This document shows positions 1 through 7,923 of a stretch of 16,839 bases of DNA, piece after piece. A program made the position numbers and the translations under genes. This stretch comes from Cellvibrio sp. (GTDB taxonomy: Bacteria; Pseudomonadota; Gammaproteobacteria; Pseudomonadales; Cellvibrionaceae), in NCBI GenBank assembly GCA_003524365.1, contig DQHS01000019.1, positions 1,153-17,991 on the forward strand, read 5' to 3'. Within the stretch, counting starts at the first letter, position 1. Each line of letters begins with the position of its first letter. The notes under the pieces were generated by a model. It did not search any database. It was given only the letters and a program-made list of their open reading frames with translations, and was not told where the DNA came from.

Positions 1-322
1 GATGGAACCGGGAGCACAAGTGTCTCTGATAGGTTACTGCATTAACGTCACTGTTATTATTATTGCTTTTGTTTTAGGGAAAGCCAGAGAGAACAAGGGG
101 AAGCTGCGCTCCAGTATTGCCATCGTCTACCTGTATTTCAATCCGGTCGTCCCATGTTGGCGCCCAAATGCAAACTGGGCCTGTCTCACTTTGCGCTTTT
201 GCGAAAGCGGGAACGTTTCTAACCTTCCCTGCCCCCACCTGAGCCACGCAGGTTTTTTTGAGCTAGGATTAAAGCATTCTTTGCGGATTGGATGAAAAAC
301 CCCTCTGGAGATCTGTTTCATC
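1..322. other. Left-end region with no gene recognised
   Basis: I see no convincing gene in these 322 bases. An open frame at 2-295 (+) has one hydrophobic stretch near its N-terminus but then reads as compositionally odd sequence with no family resemblance and no ribosome binding site inside the window. The opposite frame is no better. A small perfect hairpin is present at 194-209 (CGCTTT, loop TGCG, AAAGCG) but it has no T-run and is not a convincing terminator. The last part presumably carries the promoter of the solute-binding-protein gene that starts at 323, but no clear -35/-10 pair stands out. Confidence 0.5.
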
Positions 323-1195
323 GTGAAGTACCCACTATTGCTCCTATTCACACTACAGTTGCTGGCGCTGCCAACTGCGGCGGCTGAGACAACCTCCGCT
401 CACGCCCCGATGGTCGTACGCTATTACGATCGCGGCGCCAAAGACGCTCGCCACGCCTACAAATTTGAGTTGATTGGCAAAATTCTGGAGACGACGCGCG
501 CGGAATATGGCGATTACAGCCTTGCGCGCTTTAGTGATGAGCCCAGCGCAAAACGTCAGGCCTTGCTCATCAGCGAGGGCAAAATCCTCAACCTGCTCTG
601 GGCCTCGCCCGGCACGGTGATCGCGCGCGCCGATGTGATTACCATTCCGGTCGATATACTGAAAGGCTTACTTGGCTATCGCATCTGCCTGATCAATCCC
701 GCCAACTTTCCCGACAGCGAAAAACAGATATCGCTCAATCAATTGCAGATAGCCCAAGGCCTCAACTGGGCCGACAACGAGATTTATAAACACAATGACA
801 TTTACCCCAAACAGGCTCCAACCTTTGAAGCCCTGTTTGAAATGCTCGCCGCCAAGCGCTTTGAATGTTTGCCCTTGGGTGCAGATGAAGTGATGTACAC
901 CTGGCGCGATCAGAAAACCAAATTCCCGTTCTTAGCGGTGGAGCCCAATTTATTGATTTATTACGACTACCCGATTTATTTACACGTCAGTAAACAATTT
1001 CCGGTACTGGCGCAACGGGTGGAGTTGGGTTTAAAAAAATTGCAGCAAAGCGGAGAGTTTGATCGCTTGTTTAAACAACATCACGCCGCTGATATTGCGC
1101 TGCTGCAGCTCCAGCAACGCAAAGTATTTTGTTTGAAATCGCCCTATTTGCCTGAAAAGGGCCAATGCGAAAAGCCGTTGGATTTTCCGCAATAA
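323..1195 (+). CDS. Periplasmic solute-binding-like protein (family 3 type), orphan
   Basis: The 290-residue product starts with an Sec-type signal peptide (MKYPLLLLFTLQLLALPTAAA, cleavage near residue 21). The mature part resembles type-2 periplasmic binding proteins of the amino-acid (family 3) kind. An N-terminal beta strand (VVRYYDRG) is followed by a helix, the long second lobe runs through residues 110-230, and a late helix (LGLKKLQQSGEFDRLFKQ, about 235-252) is typical of the C-terminal end of such proteins. The start is GTG at 323, with CTGGAG at 305-310 as a somewhat distant ribosome binding site; no in-frame ATG would keep the signal peptide. No permease or ATPase gene lies beside it, so an uptake role is not supported by context; it could be a sensor or a degenerate relative. 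The ligand is unknown. The gene is convergent with the pectate lyase gene. Confidence 0.7.
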   Translation: MKYPLLLLFTLQLLALPTAAAETTSAHAPMVVRYYDRGAKDARHAYKFELIGKILETTRAEYGDYSLARFSDEPSAKRQALLISEGKILNLLWASPGTVIARADVITIPVDILKGLLGYRICLINPANFPDSEKQISLNQLQIAQGLNWADNEIYKHNDIYPKQAPTFEALFEMLAAKRFECLPLGADEVMYTWRDQKTKFPFLAVEPNLLIYYDYPIYLHVSKQFPVLAQRVELGLKKLQQSGEFDRLFKQHHAADIALLQLQQRKVFCLKSPYLPEKGQCEKPLDFPQ

Positions 1196-1212
1196 ATGCG
1201 GTGCTCTCACAT

Positions 1213-1245
1213 AAAAAAACTGCCCAACCCTTGCGGGCTGGGCAG
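1213..1245 (-). terminator. Rho-independent terminator of the pectate lyase gene
   Basis: Read on the minus strand, an 11-bp stem (CTGCCCAGCCC pairing with GGGTTGGGCAG, one G-T wobble) closes a GCAA tetraloop and is followed by seven T. It lies 29 bases beyond the pectate lyase stop. On the plus strand the hairpin is not followed by T, so it should serve the minus-strand gene only. Confidence 0.85.
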
Positions 1246-1273
1246 AAGCAATGCGCTACGGACGACGAAGCGC

Positions 1274-2410
1274 TTAGGGAATGGGGCAAGAGCCCACACA
1301 AGCTGAAGTATTCATTTGGCTCACGCCGAGCAAGGTCACATCATTCGGGCGCACATCGCAGTTCGGCGTATCAAATTCCACGCCCAGTGCCGAGCTGCTA
1401 CCCGAACCTTTCACCACACCTTTGTACACCTGGCAGATTTTGGTTTTGGATGTGCCGCTATTGTTGAGGGTGAGATTACGAATAGTCGCCACATCACCAA
1501 AGTTGGAATTGATTCCCACAATAGTGCTGACATCGCGCGTAATCACATCGTTAATCACTAATTTACGCGGGCCACCGTTGCCGGTGCAGTCGCCACAAGT
1601 GCGCGCCAATTTGCCGGAACTCTGCACGTAGAAGCGGCTAATGTGTAACTCGCCACGGCCATTAAATTGAAAAGTTTTATCCGAACCATTCAGCGCTGAG
1701 CCGCAGGTGATATTCATAATGGTGCCTGTTGGTCCCATCGCTGTGGCCGCGTCTTCACCTATATCTTCCCACCACACATGATCAAGCGTGCAGTTGCCCA
1801 AACAGTGAATGCCATCGGCCGCGAGCGAACCGATAATCACATTTCTGACTGCGCCGCCTTCCAATACCCGGAACACTGGCGGCTGCCCTTCTGCCTGTCC
1901 GCCGCCAGTGAAGTTGTAGCGTTTATTCAGACCATCAAATACTTCACCCGCTGCGACTACGCGCGTCTCGGTAAATTGCACAGTCTCTGTTGGTGTTGGT
2001 TTTTCACAGCCCGGATAAAATCCACCAACAGTGGGATTATTCACTGAGCTTGATGATGAACTTCTTACGCTGCTTACTACCGAGCTGGGCACACTACTCG
2101 CTACTGGCTTACTCGATGACGATTGCGCAGGCGCCGAGCTGCTCGAAGTCGTCGTGCGCGAAATAGAACACTCATTCACACCACCGGCAATCCGCGGCCC
2201 AAATACCGCTTCAGAACAGACAAAATTACCCGACAATAATTTGTAGGTAAACTTATCCGCACGACCAAACGCAACGGTTGTTGCACTAGCGACAAAACAA
2301 CTTTTACCTTCCGAACAAATAGTGACATAACCCGCCGGACGATTAGCTGCCAACGCACTGGATGCGATAGCGGCGAGCACCAACCCGGACAATAAAATTT
2401 TTATACGCAT
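1274..2410 (-). CDS. Secreted pectate lyase, polysaccharide lyase family 3, with N-terminal module and polyserine linker
   Basis: The product (378 aa) should cleave polygalacturonate/pectin outside the cell by calcium-dependent beta-elimination. Residues 1-21 are a signal peptide ending in SALA. Residues 22-83 form a small module with four cysteines (C32, C38, C65, C81) and the pattern TICSEGKSC...AVFGPRIAGGVNEC; similar modules occur on many secreted glycosidases. Residues 84-128 are a serine-rich linker of the kind common in Cellvibrio and Saccharophagus enzymes. Residues 130-378 are the PL3 right-handed beta-helix domain, shown by DGIHC (199-203) and VWWEDIGEDA (212-221), where the family's acidic calcium ligands lie; K245 is a candidate for one of the conserved basic residues. 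The ATG is preceded by GAGGG at 2419-2423, eight bases upstream. A terminator follows. The gene lies downstream of the GH5 gene but 296 bases away, so it probably has its own promoter. Confidence 0.92.
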   Translation of the reverse strand: MRIKILLSGLVLAAIASSALAANRPAGYVTICSEGKSCFVASATTVAFGRADKFTYKLLSGNFVCSEAVFGPRIAGGVNECSISRTTTSSSSAPAQSSSSKPVASSVPSSVVSSVRSSSSSSVNNPTVGGFYPGCEKPTPTETVQFTETRVVAAGEVFDGLNKRYNFTGGGQAEGQPPVFRVLEGGAVRNVIIGSLAADGIHCLGNCTLDHVWWEDIGEDAATAMGPTGTIMNITCGSALNGSDKTFQFNGRGELHISRFYVQSSGKLARTCGDCTGNGGPRKLVINDVITRDVSTIVGINSNFGDVATIRNLTLNNSGTSKTKICQVYKGVVKGSGSSSALGVEFDTPNCDVRPNDVTLLGVSQMNTSACVGSCPIP

Positions 2411-2639
2411 AACAAAAGCCCTCAGTAAAATTTAATAGGCTGTGGGTTTCAACTGAACACCACTACCGTAAAAACTTATGAGGTATTGAACCAACAGGAA
2501 CTGCGAAATTCTGGAGACCACGCCGACGAACGAATTATTGTTATTAGAACCATTGCCTAAACGACAACAAGTGCGCAGAGTCTACGCGTTCGCCGCCAAA
2601 AAACAATTGTACTTAGGTGGCAGAATGTGAAATCAGGAC

Positions 2640-2666
2640 GCAGCACACAAGGCTATTGTGTGCTGC
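2640..2666 (-). terminator. Perfect hairpin downstream of the GH5 gene (weak terminator or mRNA-end structure)
   Basis: An 11-bp perfect inverted repeat (GCAGCACACAA on one arm, TTGTGTGCTGC on the other) encloses a 5-base loop GGCTA. It begins 41 bases past the GH5 stop. Neither side has a real T-run, so it may be a weak terminator or an mRNA 3'-end stabiliser. The rest of the interval up to the pectate lyase start (2411-2639) shows no gene and no promoter I can call with confidence. Confidence 0.45.
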
Positions 2667-2706
2667 CTCTTGCTTTCATAGATTGTCAGGAGGGGTTATA
2701 TAAAAA

Positions 2707-3801
2707 CTATTTCTTATTGTCGCGCAGCATGACGTCGCGGAAATGTTTTCCCTGCATAGTGGGCTCATAGGTTTCATAGTCAGTAATTAACTGCGGCGAC
2801 CACTGTGGATCAAATACCCATGCCACCCAGCTAATACCTTTGCCACCAAAATAATCGGTGATGCGCTTGCCGTATTTGCCATCGTCAATCACCGGAATAT
2901 GCGCACCTTTATCGGTTGCTAACTGGTAGCCAATTTCAGTGGCAAATACCGGGTATTTATCGGCGACAAAACCAAAGTCCCGTTCCCAATTTTTTTCGTA
3001 AGGTGCACCGACTTTCATTGGGTAGGGATGGCTGACATAAGCCACATTCTCACGCTCGATAGGCGCTGTCGCCACCGGTGTTAAATCGTATGCCCAATTA
3101 AAACCGGCAACGAGTGAAATCGCATTAGCATTATGTGCCTGGATTACCGTGATAATTTCTTCGTTAATCGCCTTCCACTCCGCCCAACTCACCACACCCA
3201 AACGGCCACTAAATACCGTTGGCTCATTAAAAATCTCATAGAAAGCAACCGCATTCACACCCGCATAGCGCTCGGATACCGTACGCCAAAAATCATTGGT
3301 TTCGCCTTTGTCGGTGTAGTAGGAATTGTTTTGGAACATTTGCGATTTAAGATTGCCGATTGAGTGCCAATCGATAATCACATACATGCCCAATTCATTC
3401 GCCCAGATAACCGTTTGGTCGAGCAGCGCCAGGTAGGCTTTTTTACCCTGTTTGCGCCAAGCCGAGGGATGCACAGGCACGCGCACCACATTGGCGCCCC
3501 AGGCTTTAATCACTTCAAAATGTTTTTTGGTGAAGCGTTTGTCATTGGCAATTTTATCCGGGTCGGCAATATTCACGCCGCGAAATACCATCACCTTACC
3601 CTTCGCATCGACAAATTTATTGCCCTGTACTTTTATCAATGGAAGCTGCTGGGAAACTTTGTTTTTATCAAAAGCAGGAATATCTGTAGCGTTCCACCAA
3701 CCACTGGCGTTTTGCCAAGCATCGTCGGCCAGCGTATTTGCACTGATAAAAATCAACAGCGGAAATAAAAATAGTTTCAAGCAGTGATGCGGGGATTTCA
3801 T
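2707..3801 (-). CDS. Secreted glycoside hydrolase family 5 enzyme (endoglucanase/mannanase-like)
   Basis: This 364-residue protein has a signal peptide (residues 1-25, ending NTLA) and then a single GH5 (beta/alpha)8-barrel domain. Visible family landmarks are FRGVN (73-77), the conserved Arg in VVRVPVH (R107), DWHS (144-147), the acid/base Glu in FNEP (E193), HPYP (258-261), and the nucleophile Glu in FATEIGY (E289), followed by a late Trp-containing strand (SWVAWVF, 324-330). These fix it as a retaining beta-glycosidase that should act on beta-1,4-glucan or a related polysaccharide. The exact substrate and subfamily cannot be read from sequence alone. There is no carbohydrate-binding module or linker, unlike many cellulases of such bacteria. 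A strong GGAGG at 3809-3813 lies eight bases before the ATG. It starts 103 bases downstream of tamB on the same strand. Confidence 0.9.
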   Translation of the reverse strand: MKSPHHCLKLFLFPLLIFISANTLADDAWQNASGWWNATDIPAFDKNKVSQQLPLIKVQGNKFVDAKGKVMVFRGVNIADPDKIANDKRFTKKHFEVIKAWGANVVRVPVHPSAWRKQGKKAYLALLDQTVIWANELGMYVIIDWHSIGNLKSQMFQNNSYYTDKGETNDFWRTVSERYAGVNAVAFYEIFNEPTVFSGRLGVVSWAEWKAINEEIITVIQAHNANAISLVAGFNWAYDLTPVATAPIERENVAYVSHPYPMKVGAPYEKNWERDFGFVADKYPVFATEIGYQLATDKGAHIPVIDDGKYGKRITDYFGGKGISWVAWVFDPQWSPQLITDYETYEPTMQGKHFRDVMLRDNKK

Positions 3802-3904
3802 AGCAGTGCCTCCATAGTTTTTTCAAGGGCAGTAGAGATAACACAAATATAAATACAATGCAGCGCGAATAACGCAAGTTTACCCGGCAGGATAGCAGCA
3901 AATT

Positions 3905-6900
3905 CTAGCGTTCTATTTTGTAGACTATATCCACACTTTGGGACTCGCCCGACTCCGCTTCCAAGCGCAGATGTTTAGTCAATTGATACTCCATTCCCAA
4001 ACTAAACGCGCGATCAAAAATACCCACTACATAGCGCACCAATAATTTTGGAGTGAGGTATTTACCAATAAAAAGTTGGCTTTGATCGATACCATCATCT
4101 GAATTTAATTCCAATTCATCGAGCCGGAATAATTGGGTAATTTCCGAGGTGATAGAACCATCCGAATCCATACCTAGACCACCCATGGCCCCCAGCAGCA
4201 CAGAAGCATCAGCTTTAGTCACATCACTGGCCGGTTTGCCGGTAAGTAACATCATCATTGCCTGACTTTCAGAACGTGCCGGAATAGAATAGACATTTGC
4301 AATAGGGCGCTGCAATGTGCCACCAATTTCCAAACCGACTTTAATTTCTTCAGTGCCTTTAATAATGCGTGAGGCGCGAATATCCAAGCCCGGGTTTTCA
4401 TAAGGCCCCTGAAACACCAGACGACCGCGATCAATAGTGAGCGTTTGCCCATAGGCTTTGTAGCTTCCATCCACCACACTTACATAACCGCTGGTAAAAA
4501 ATTGTCGCTGGGCATCTTTAAGCAAACTCACCTTGCCGGATAATTGGCTATTTAAACCAAAACCTTTGAAGCGCACATCGTCGCCAAGCGATAATTTCAA
4601 ATTGGTAAAAAATTCTATTGGCGCCGCCGCCTCATCCAGCTCAAAACGTTCATTTACTATCACCGCATCTTTTGACACCTGAGTGGCGCTTTCCGGCAAG
4701 CGTTTTATATTGGCGCGCGCCCATGGAATAACCGCATCACCCGACACACGTACAGCTTCACGCGTGGCGGTGAGTTTAATATCAGGACTAAGTGTTGCTT
4801 TTAATTGCGGCAAGTTAATCACTTCAAAATCAGTTCCATTTACAAACGCTTGTATATCCCACTCCGGTGTGCCGAATTGATTTAGGTCGCCCACCAGCGA
4901 TAGCCGACCTTCACCTGATTGCAACTGACTCACCACATTTATATTGCCTGCTTGCGTGGAATTAATTTGCATTTCGAGATTGGTAATATCCAAACCCAAA
5001 CGCGGTAAATTGACTGTACCATTACGTACGCTTACATCACCCAGCAGATAAGGTTTTGCAAAGCTACCACCCATCGATAAATCTGCACGGAAATCCCCCT
5101 TCACGTTGTTCGCAAAAGGCAGCAGTGTTTCCAAGGGAGCGAGGTCTGAGAACTGCGCGAGTAGTTTTCCATTCACAATATTTTTCTGCGCCAGATCTAA
5201 TTGGGTTGATGCTTCCAGCGTGCCGTAACCAACCCACTCCATGCTCGCATTCGCATTGAGCTGCGCCTTCTCCATCGTTGCTCGCACACTGAAATCGCGC
5301 CAGGCATAAAGCTCAGTGGTGCCACCGGAATACTGGTAGCGCAATTCCGCATTGCGCGTGCTTATATTGCTACTGAGCTGAGTATTCATCAGAGAAAAAT
5401 CTTTGCTGGCGACATGGAGTGATCCGTCCATTACACCGGCAAAATAGACTTCCACTTTAAACAGCGCGAGAAATTGGCGCAGCGGTACAGAATCCACCAA
5501 TAAATTAAACTTCGCACCCGTAGTACTCGCCCATTCACCATCAATACACAATTGCGGCAGCGAATATTTTTTGATGCCACTGGACGGCAAGCCCTGGCGT
5601 TGATCCAACCAACCATAGGGGCTTTTTATCGGCGACTGATTTGGCAACCACTCGCCGATCAGCTGCTCTCGCTCCAACAAATAGGCGTTTTCGACTACCG
5701 CTGTTAAATTGCTGCGCGTGGTGAAACACTGCGCACCCAGCTGTACAGTACTGGCGCTAACCCGTATAGGTTTACTGGAGGTGAGCCACCAGCGCGGCAC
5801 GCGTTTTATTTTAGTCGCCAGCTGCGTCAACTCACCTTGCCACTCAGCACCGTTAAAGGTGCCTGCCAAATTAAAATCGAGATGGCCATAGGTGGTGCTT
5901 TTTACCACTGCAGTTAATAAGTGTTGATTGATGGACCCCGCCCCATCGATTTTGATAGTTGAAAAACGATTCTGCGCTATGCGCAATTGTTTGGCGTTAA
6001 GCGTAAGCGCATAGTTTTCATGTAACAGCTCATCCACCACTCCACTCAATGACATAGTTTCCAATGACGGTAATTGCGATTCCGTTACAGGCTCGACCGG
6101 CGCACCCGTTTTTGGGGTAGATTTTTTTGGTGATTTTTTTTCGGTCGCAACAATATCAGGAGCAGCGGAAGGCGCGGCGATTTTTGGAGCCAGAGAGAGG
6201 TCCAGTAGATCGACTCCGTAATTTTTCCACGAAAACTTTTCCGCGTTCGCCTGCATTTGCACTCGCGGCTTTTTCCAATCACCGCGCAATTCACCTTTGC
6301 TGACAATACTTCCCGTAAGACTCTCATCAATCTGTTGCAATAACGGCGCGCTGAGATTCCAATCGAGATTAAAACTCTCACCCAGTGAGCCGTTAACGCG
6401 CAACTGGTTTGCACCGACAATTAAATTCAAGGCATCAGTGCGGATATTTTTGCCATCAAAGAATAGATCACCACCCGCCTGCATATTCACACCGCGCAAC
6501 TCGCCCGACATTTGCAGATTCTCTAAGGCCGCACTCCATACTTCTTCCGTGCGTGATCCGCGCGTGGTAAATGCCAGATTGATATCGCTATTCCAGTTAT
6601 CAATTAAACTGGCGAGATTTAAGCGTTTTGCATCGGCTGTCACTTGCCACTCCAACTGGGGCAACCAGCGCACATCACCGCTTAACTGCAACCCGTTTGT
6701 AGTAGTCGCCTCATCTTGCACCAGAGGAGTTGCTGCAGAAGAAGATGTATTTGCACTGAGCAAATTATTTATATCCGGCACCAGCGCTGCTTGCAACTCA
6801 CGAACAAATAAACTTCCAACATGGATTTTTTCCAGATCGCCATTCACCGCAGCAGTAATGGCCAACGCGGGCGCATCGGGCAAATGAATATCGCCCTCCA

Positions 6901-7816
6901 ATTGCGCGCGGTACTGCTTCCAGGTGCCGGATGCTGTTAATTTACCGCTGGTAAGTGGTTGTGCCTGGGAGGGAATCCACCAGGGAGCAGGTAAGGTTTG
7001 TTGCTGCCAATTTAATAGCAACGTCATGGGCGGTGTGGTTTGCAACTGCTGTTTTTTATCCACCAACTGCAATCTGGCATTTGCGCCAAGCACTACCGGT
7101 AGACTAATTTGACTGTCCAACTGCAGGTCGGCTAAATCGCCCGTTAATGCAGTAACGCCCATATAGGTGAGGGGAGCCACATCACTCGTATTTTGCACTT
7201 GGGATTGCCACTGCCATTGCAACCTACCCTCGGTAGCATAGGGAAAACGTAAATTAGTCGTGCCACTCAAATGCAACGTGTAGTCTGCATGGTGTAGTGC
7301 GAGGTTTTTATAGCGCAAATGAAAAGTACCCAAACCTACAGATCCGCTTAATTTTTTCCACTGCAAGCGGGTATCACCCTGCACAAAATTAATATTGGTA
7401 ATATTGATTTTTTCCAGGCGAATGCGCACAGGCAATGCCAGGGATGGCCACTGACTGAAGGGGGGAGCAGCGGGATTTTTTTCCGCTGCAGGAGGAATCT
7501 GGATTAATACATTTTGCGCGTGCAGCGATTGAATCGATACAGCACTGTAAAGCAATGCCGCCGGACGCCAGCGAAAAGAAACCTGCTCCGCGCGATAGTG
7601 ATGTTCACCCACGGCGTAATCGATAACTTCGATATCCAAGCCGGTGCGCAAATTACCCGTCGTTTTACCCAAGGTAATATCCACAATACTCGCAACACGC
7701 TTGACGAGCCAACGGCTGCCAATTTCGGTTTCAACCAACGCACTCAGGCTGGCGAGCAGAATTAATATCAGCGCCAGCAAGCTAAAGAAAATATTGCGTA
7801 TTCTACGTAACTTCAT
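3905..7816 (-). CDS. Translocation and assembly module subunit TamB
   Basis: TamB is an inner-membrane-anchored, AsmA-like protein that spans the periplasm and works with TamA in outer-membrane protein assembly and phospholipid transport. The 1303-residue product has one N-terminal membrane anchor (about residues 8-28), then a very long beta-rich repetitive region, and at the end the conserved C-terminal TamB domain (roughly 1000-1303). The latter shows the SVVDGSYKAYGQTLTIDRG stretch, the FQGPYENPGLDIRA strand and the closing YQLTKHLRLEAESG. The length fits the family (E. coli about 1260). A lysine/proline-rich low-complexity insert occurs around residues 545-580 and is encoded by A-runs. 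tamA lies 107 bases upstream on the same strand, the usual order. No strong ribosome binding site is visible before the ATG; the start is chosen because the anchor follows at once. Confidence 0.93.
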   Translation of the reverse strand: MKLRRIRNIFFSLLALILILLASLSALVETEIGSRWLVKRVASIVDITLGKTTGNLRTGLDIEVIDYAVGEHHYRAEQVSFRWRPAALLYSAVSIQSLHAQNVLIQIPPAAEKNPAAPPFSQWPSLALPVRIRLEKINITNINFVQGDTRLQWKKLSGSVGLGTFHLRYKNLALHHADYTLHLSGTTNLRFPYATEGRLQWQWQSQVQNTSDVAPLTYMGVTALTGDLADLQLDSQISLPVVLGANARLQLVDKKQQLQTTPPMTLLLNWQQQTLPAPWWIPSQAQPLTSGKLTASGTWKQYRAQLEGDIHLPDAPALAITAAVNGDLEKIHVGSLFVRELQAALVPDINNLLSANTSSSAATPLVQDEATTTNGLQLSGDVRWLPQLEWQVTADAKRLNLASLIDNWNSDINLAFTTRGSRTEEVWSAALENLQMSGELRGVNMQAGGDLFFDGKNIRTDALNLIVGANQLRVNGSLGESFNLDWNLSAPLLQQIDESLTGSIVSKGELRGDWKKPRVQMQANAEKFSWKNYGVDLLDLSLAPKIAAPSAAPDIVATEKKSPKKSTPKTGAPVEPVTESQLPSLETMSLSGVVDELLHENYALTLNAKQLRIAQNRFSTIKIDGAGSINQHLLTAVVKSTTYGHLDFNLAGTFNGAEWQGELTQLATKIKRVPRWWLTSSKPIRVSASTVQLGAQCFTTRSNLTAVVENAYLLEREQLIGEWLPNQSPIKSPYGWLDQRQGLPSSGIKKYSLPQLCIDGEWASTTGAKFNLLVDSVPLRQFLALFKVEVYFAGVMDGSLHVASKDFSLMNTQLSSNISTRNAELRYQYSGGTTELYAWRDFSVRATMEKAQLNANASMEWVGYGTLEASTQLDLAQKNIVNGKLLAQFSDLAPLETLLPFANNVKGDFRADLSMGGSFAKPYLLGDVSVRNGTVNLPRLGLDITNLEMQINSTQAGNINVVSQLQSGEGRLSLVGDLNQFGTPEWDIQAFVNGTDFEVINLPQLKATLSPDIKLTATREAVRVSGDAVIPWARANIKRLPESATQVSKDAVIVNERFELDEAAAPIEFFTNLKLSLGDDVRFKGFGLNSQLSGKVSLLKDAQRQFFTSGYVSVVDGSYKAYGQTLTIDRGRLVFQGPYENPGLDIRASRIIKGTEEIKVGLEIGGTLQRPIANVYSIPARSESQAMMMLLTGKPASDVTKADASVLLGAMGGLGMDSDGSITSEITQLFRLDELELNSDDGIDQSQLFIGKYLTPKLLVRYVVGIFDRAFSLGMEYQLTKHLRLEAESGESQSVDIVYKIER

Positions 7817-7854
7817 GAACAGGACATCAGTGTGTGTAACCGCCGTGTTTAATT

Positions 7855-7899
7855 ACTTCTAATTTAAGGACTACTAATTTAATGACTACTAATTCCATT
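7855..7899. repeat. Three tandem imperfect 15-bp repeats between tamA and tamB
   Basis: Three adjacent copies are seen: ACTTCTAATTTAAGG, ACTACTAATTTAATG and ACTACTAATTCCATT, with a shared ACTWCTAATT core. They occupy about half of the tamA-tamB spacer. A 14-bp palindrome (GGATTTATAAATCC, 7920-7933) overlaps the tamA stop codon close by. No function is evident. Confidence 0.75.
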
Positions 7900-7923
7900 A
7901 ATCCAGGAACCTTCAATCTGGAT

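Noticed and set aside
2..295. Open frame on + at the left edge with a hydrophobic stretch
   Set aside because: No recognised family, no visible ribosome binding site, and the second half looks like random translation.
6122..6141. T7 and T8 homopolymers inside tamB considered as a phase-variation tract
   Set aside because: The frame is open across both runs, and they encode a lysine-rich linker; nothing in one sequence indicates switching.
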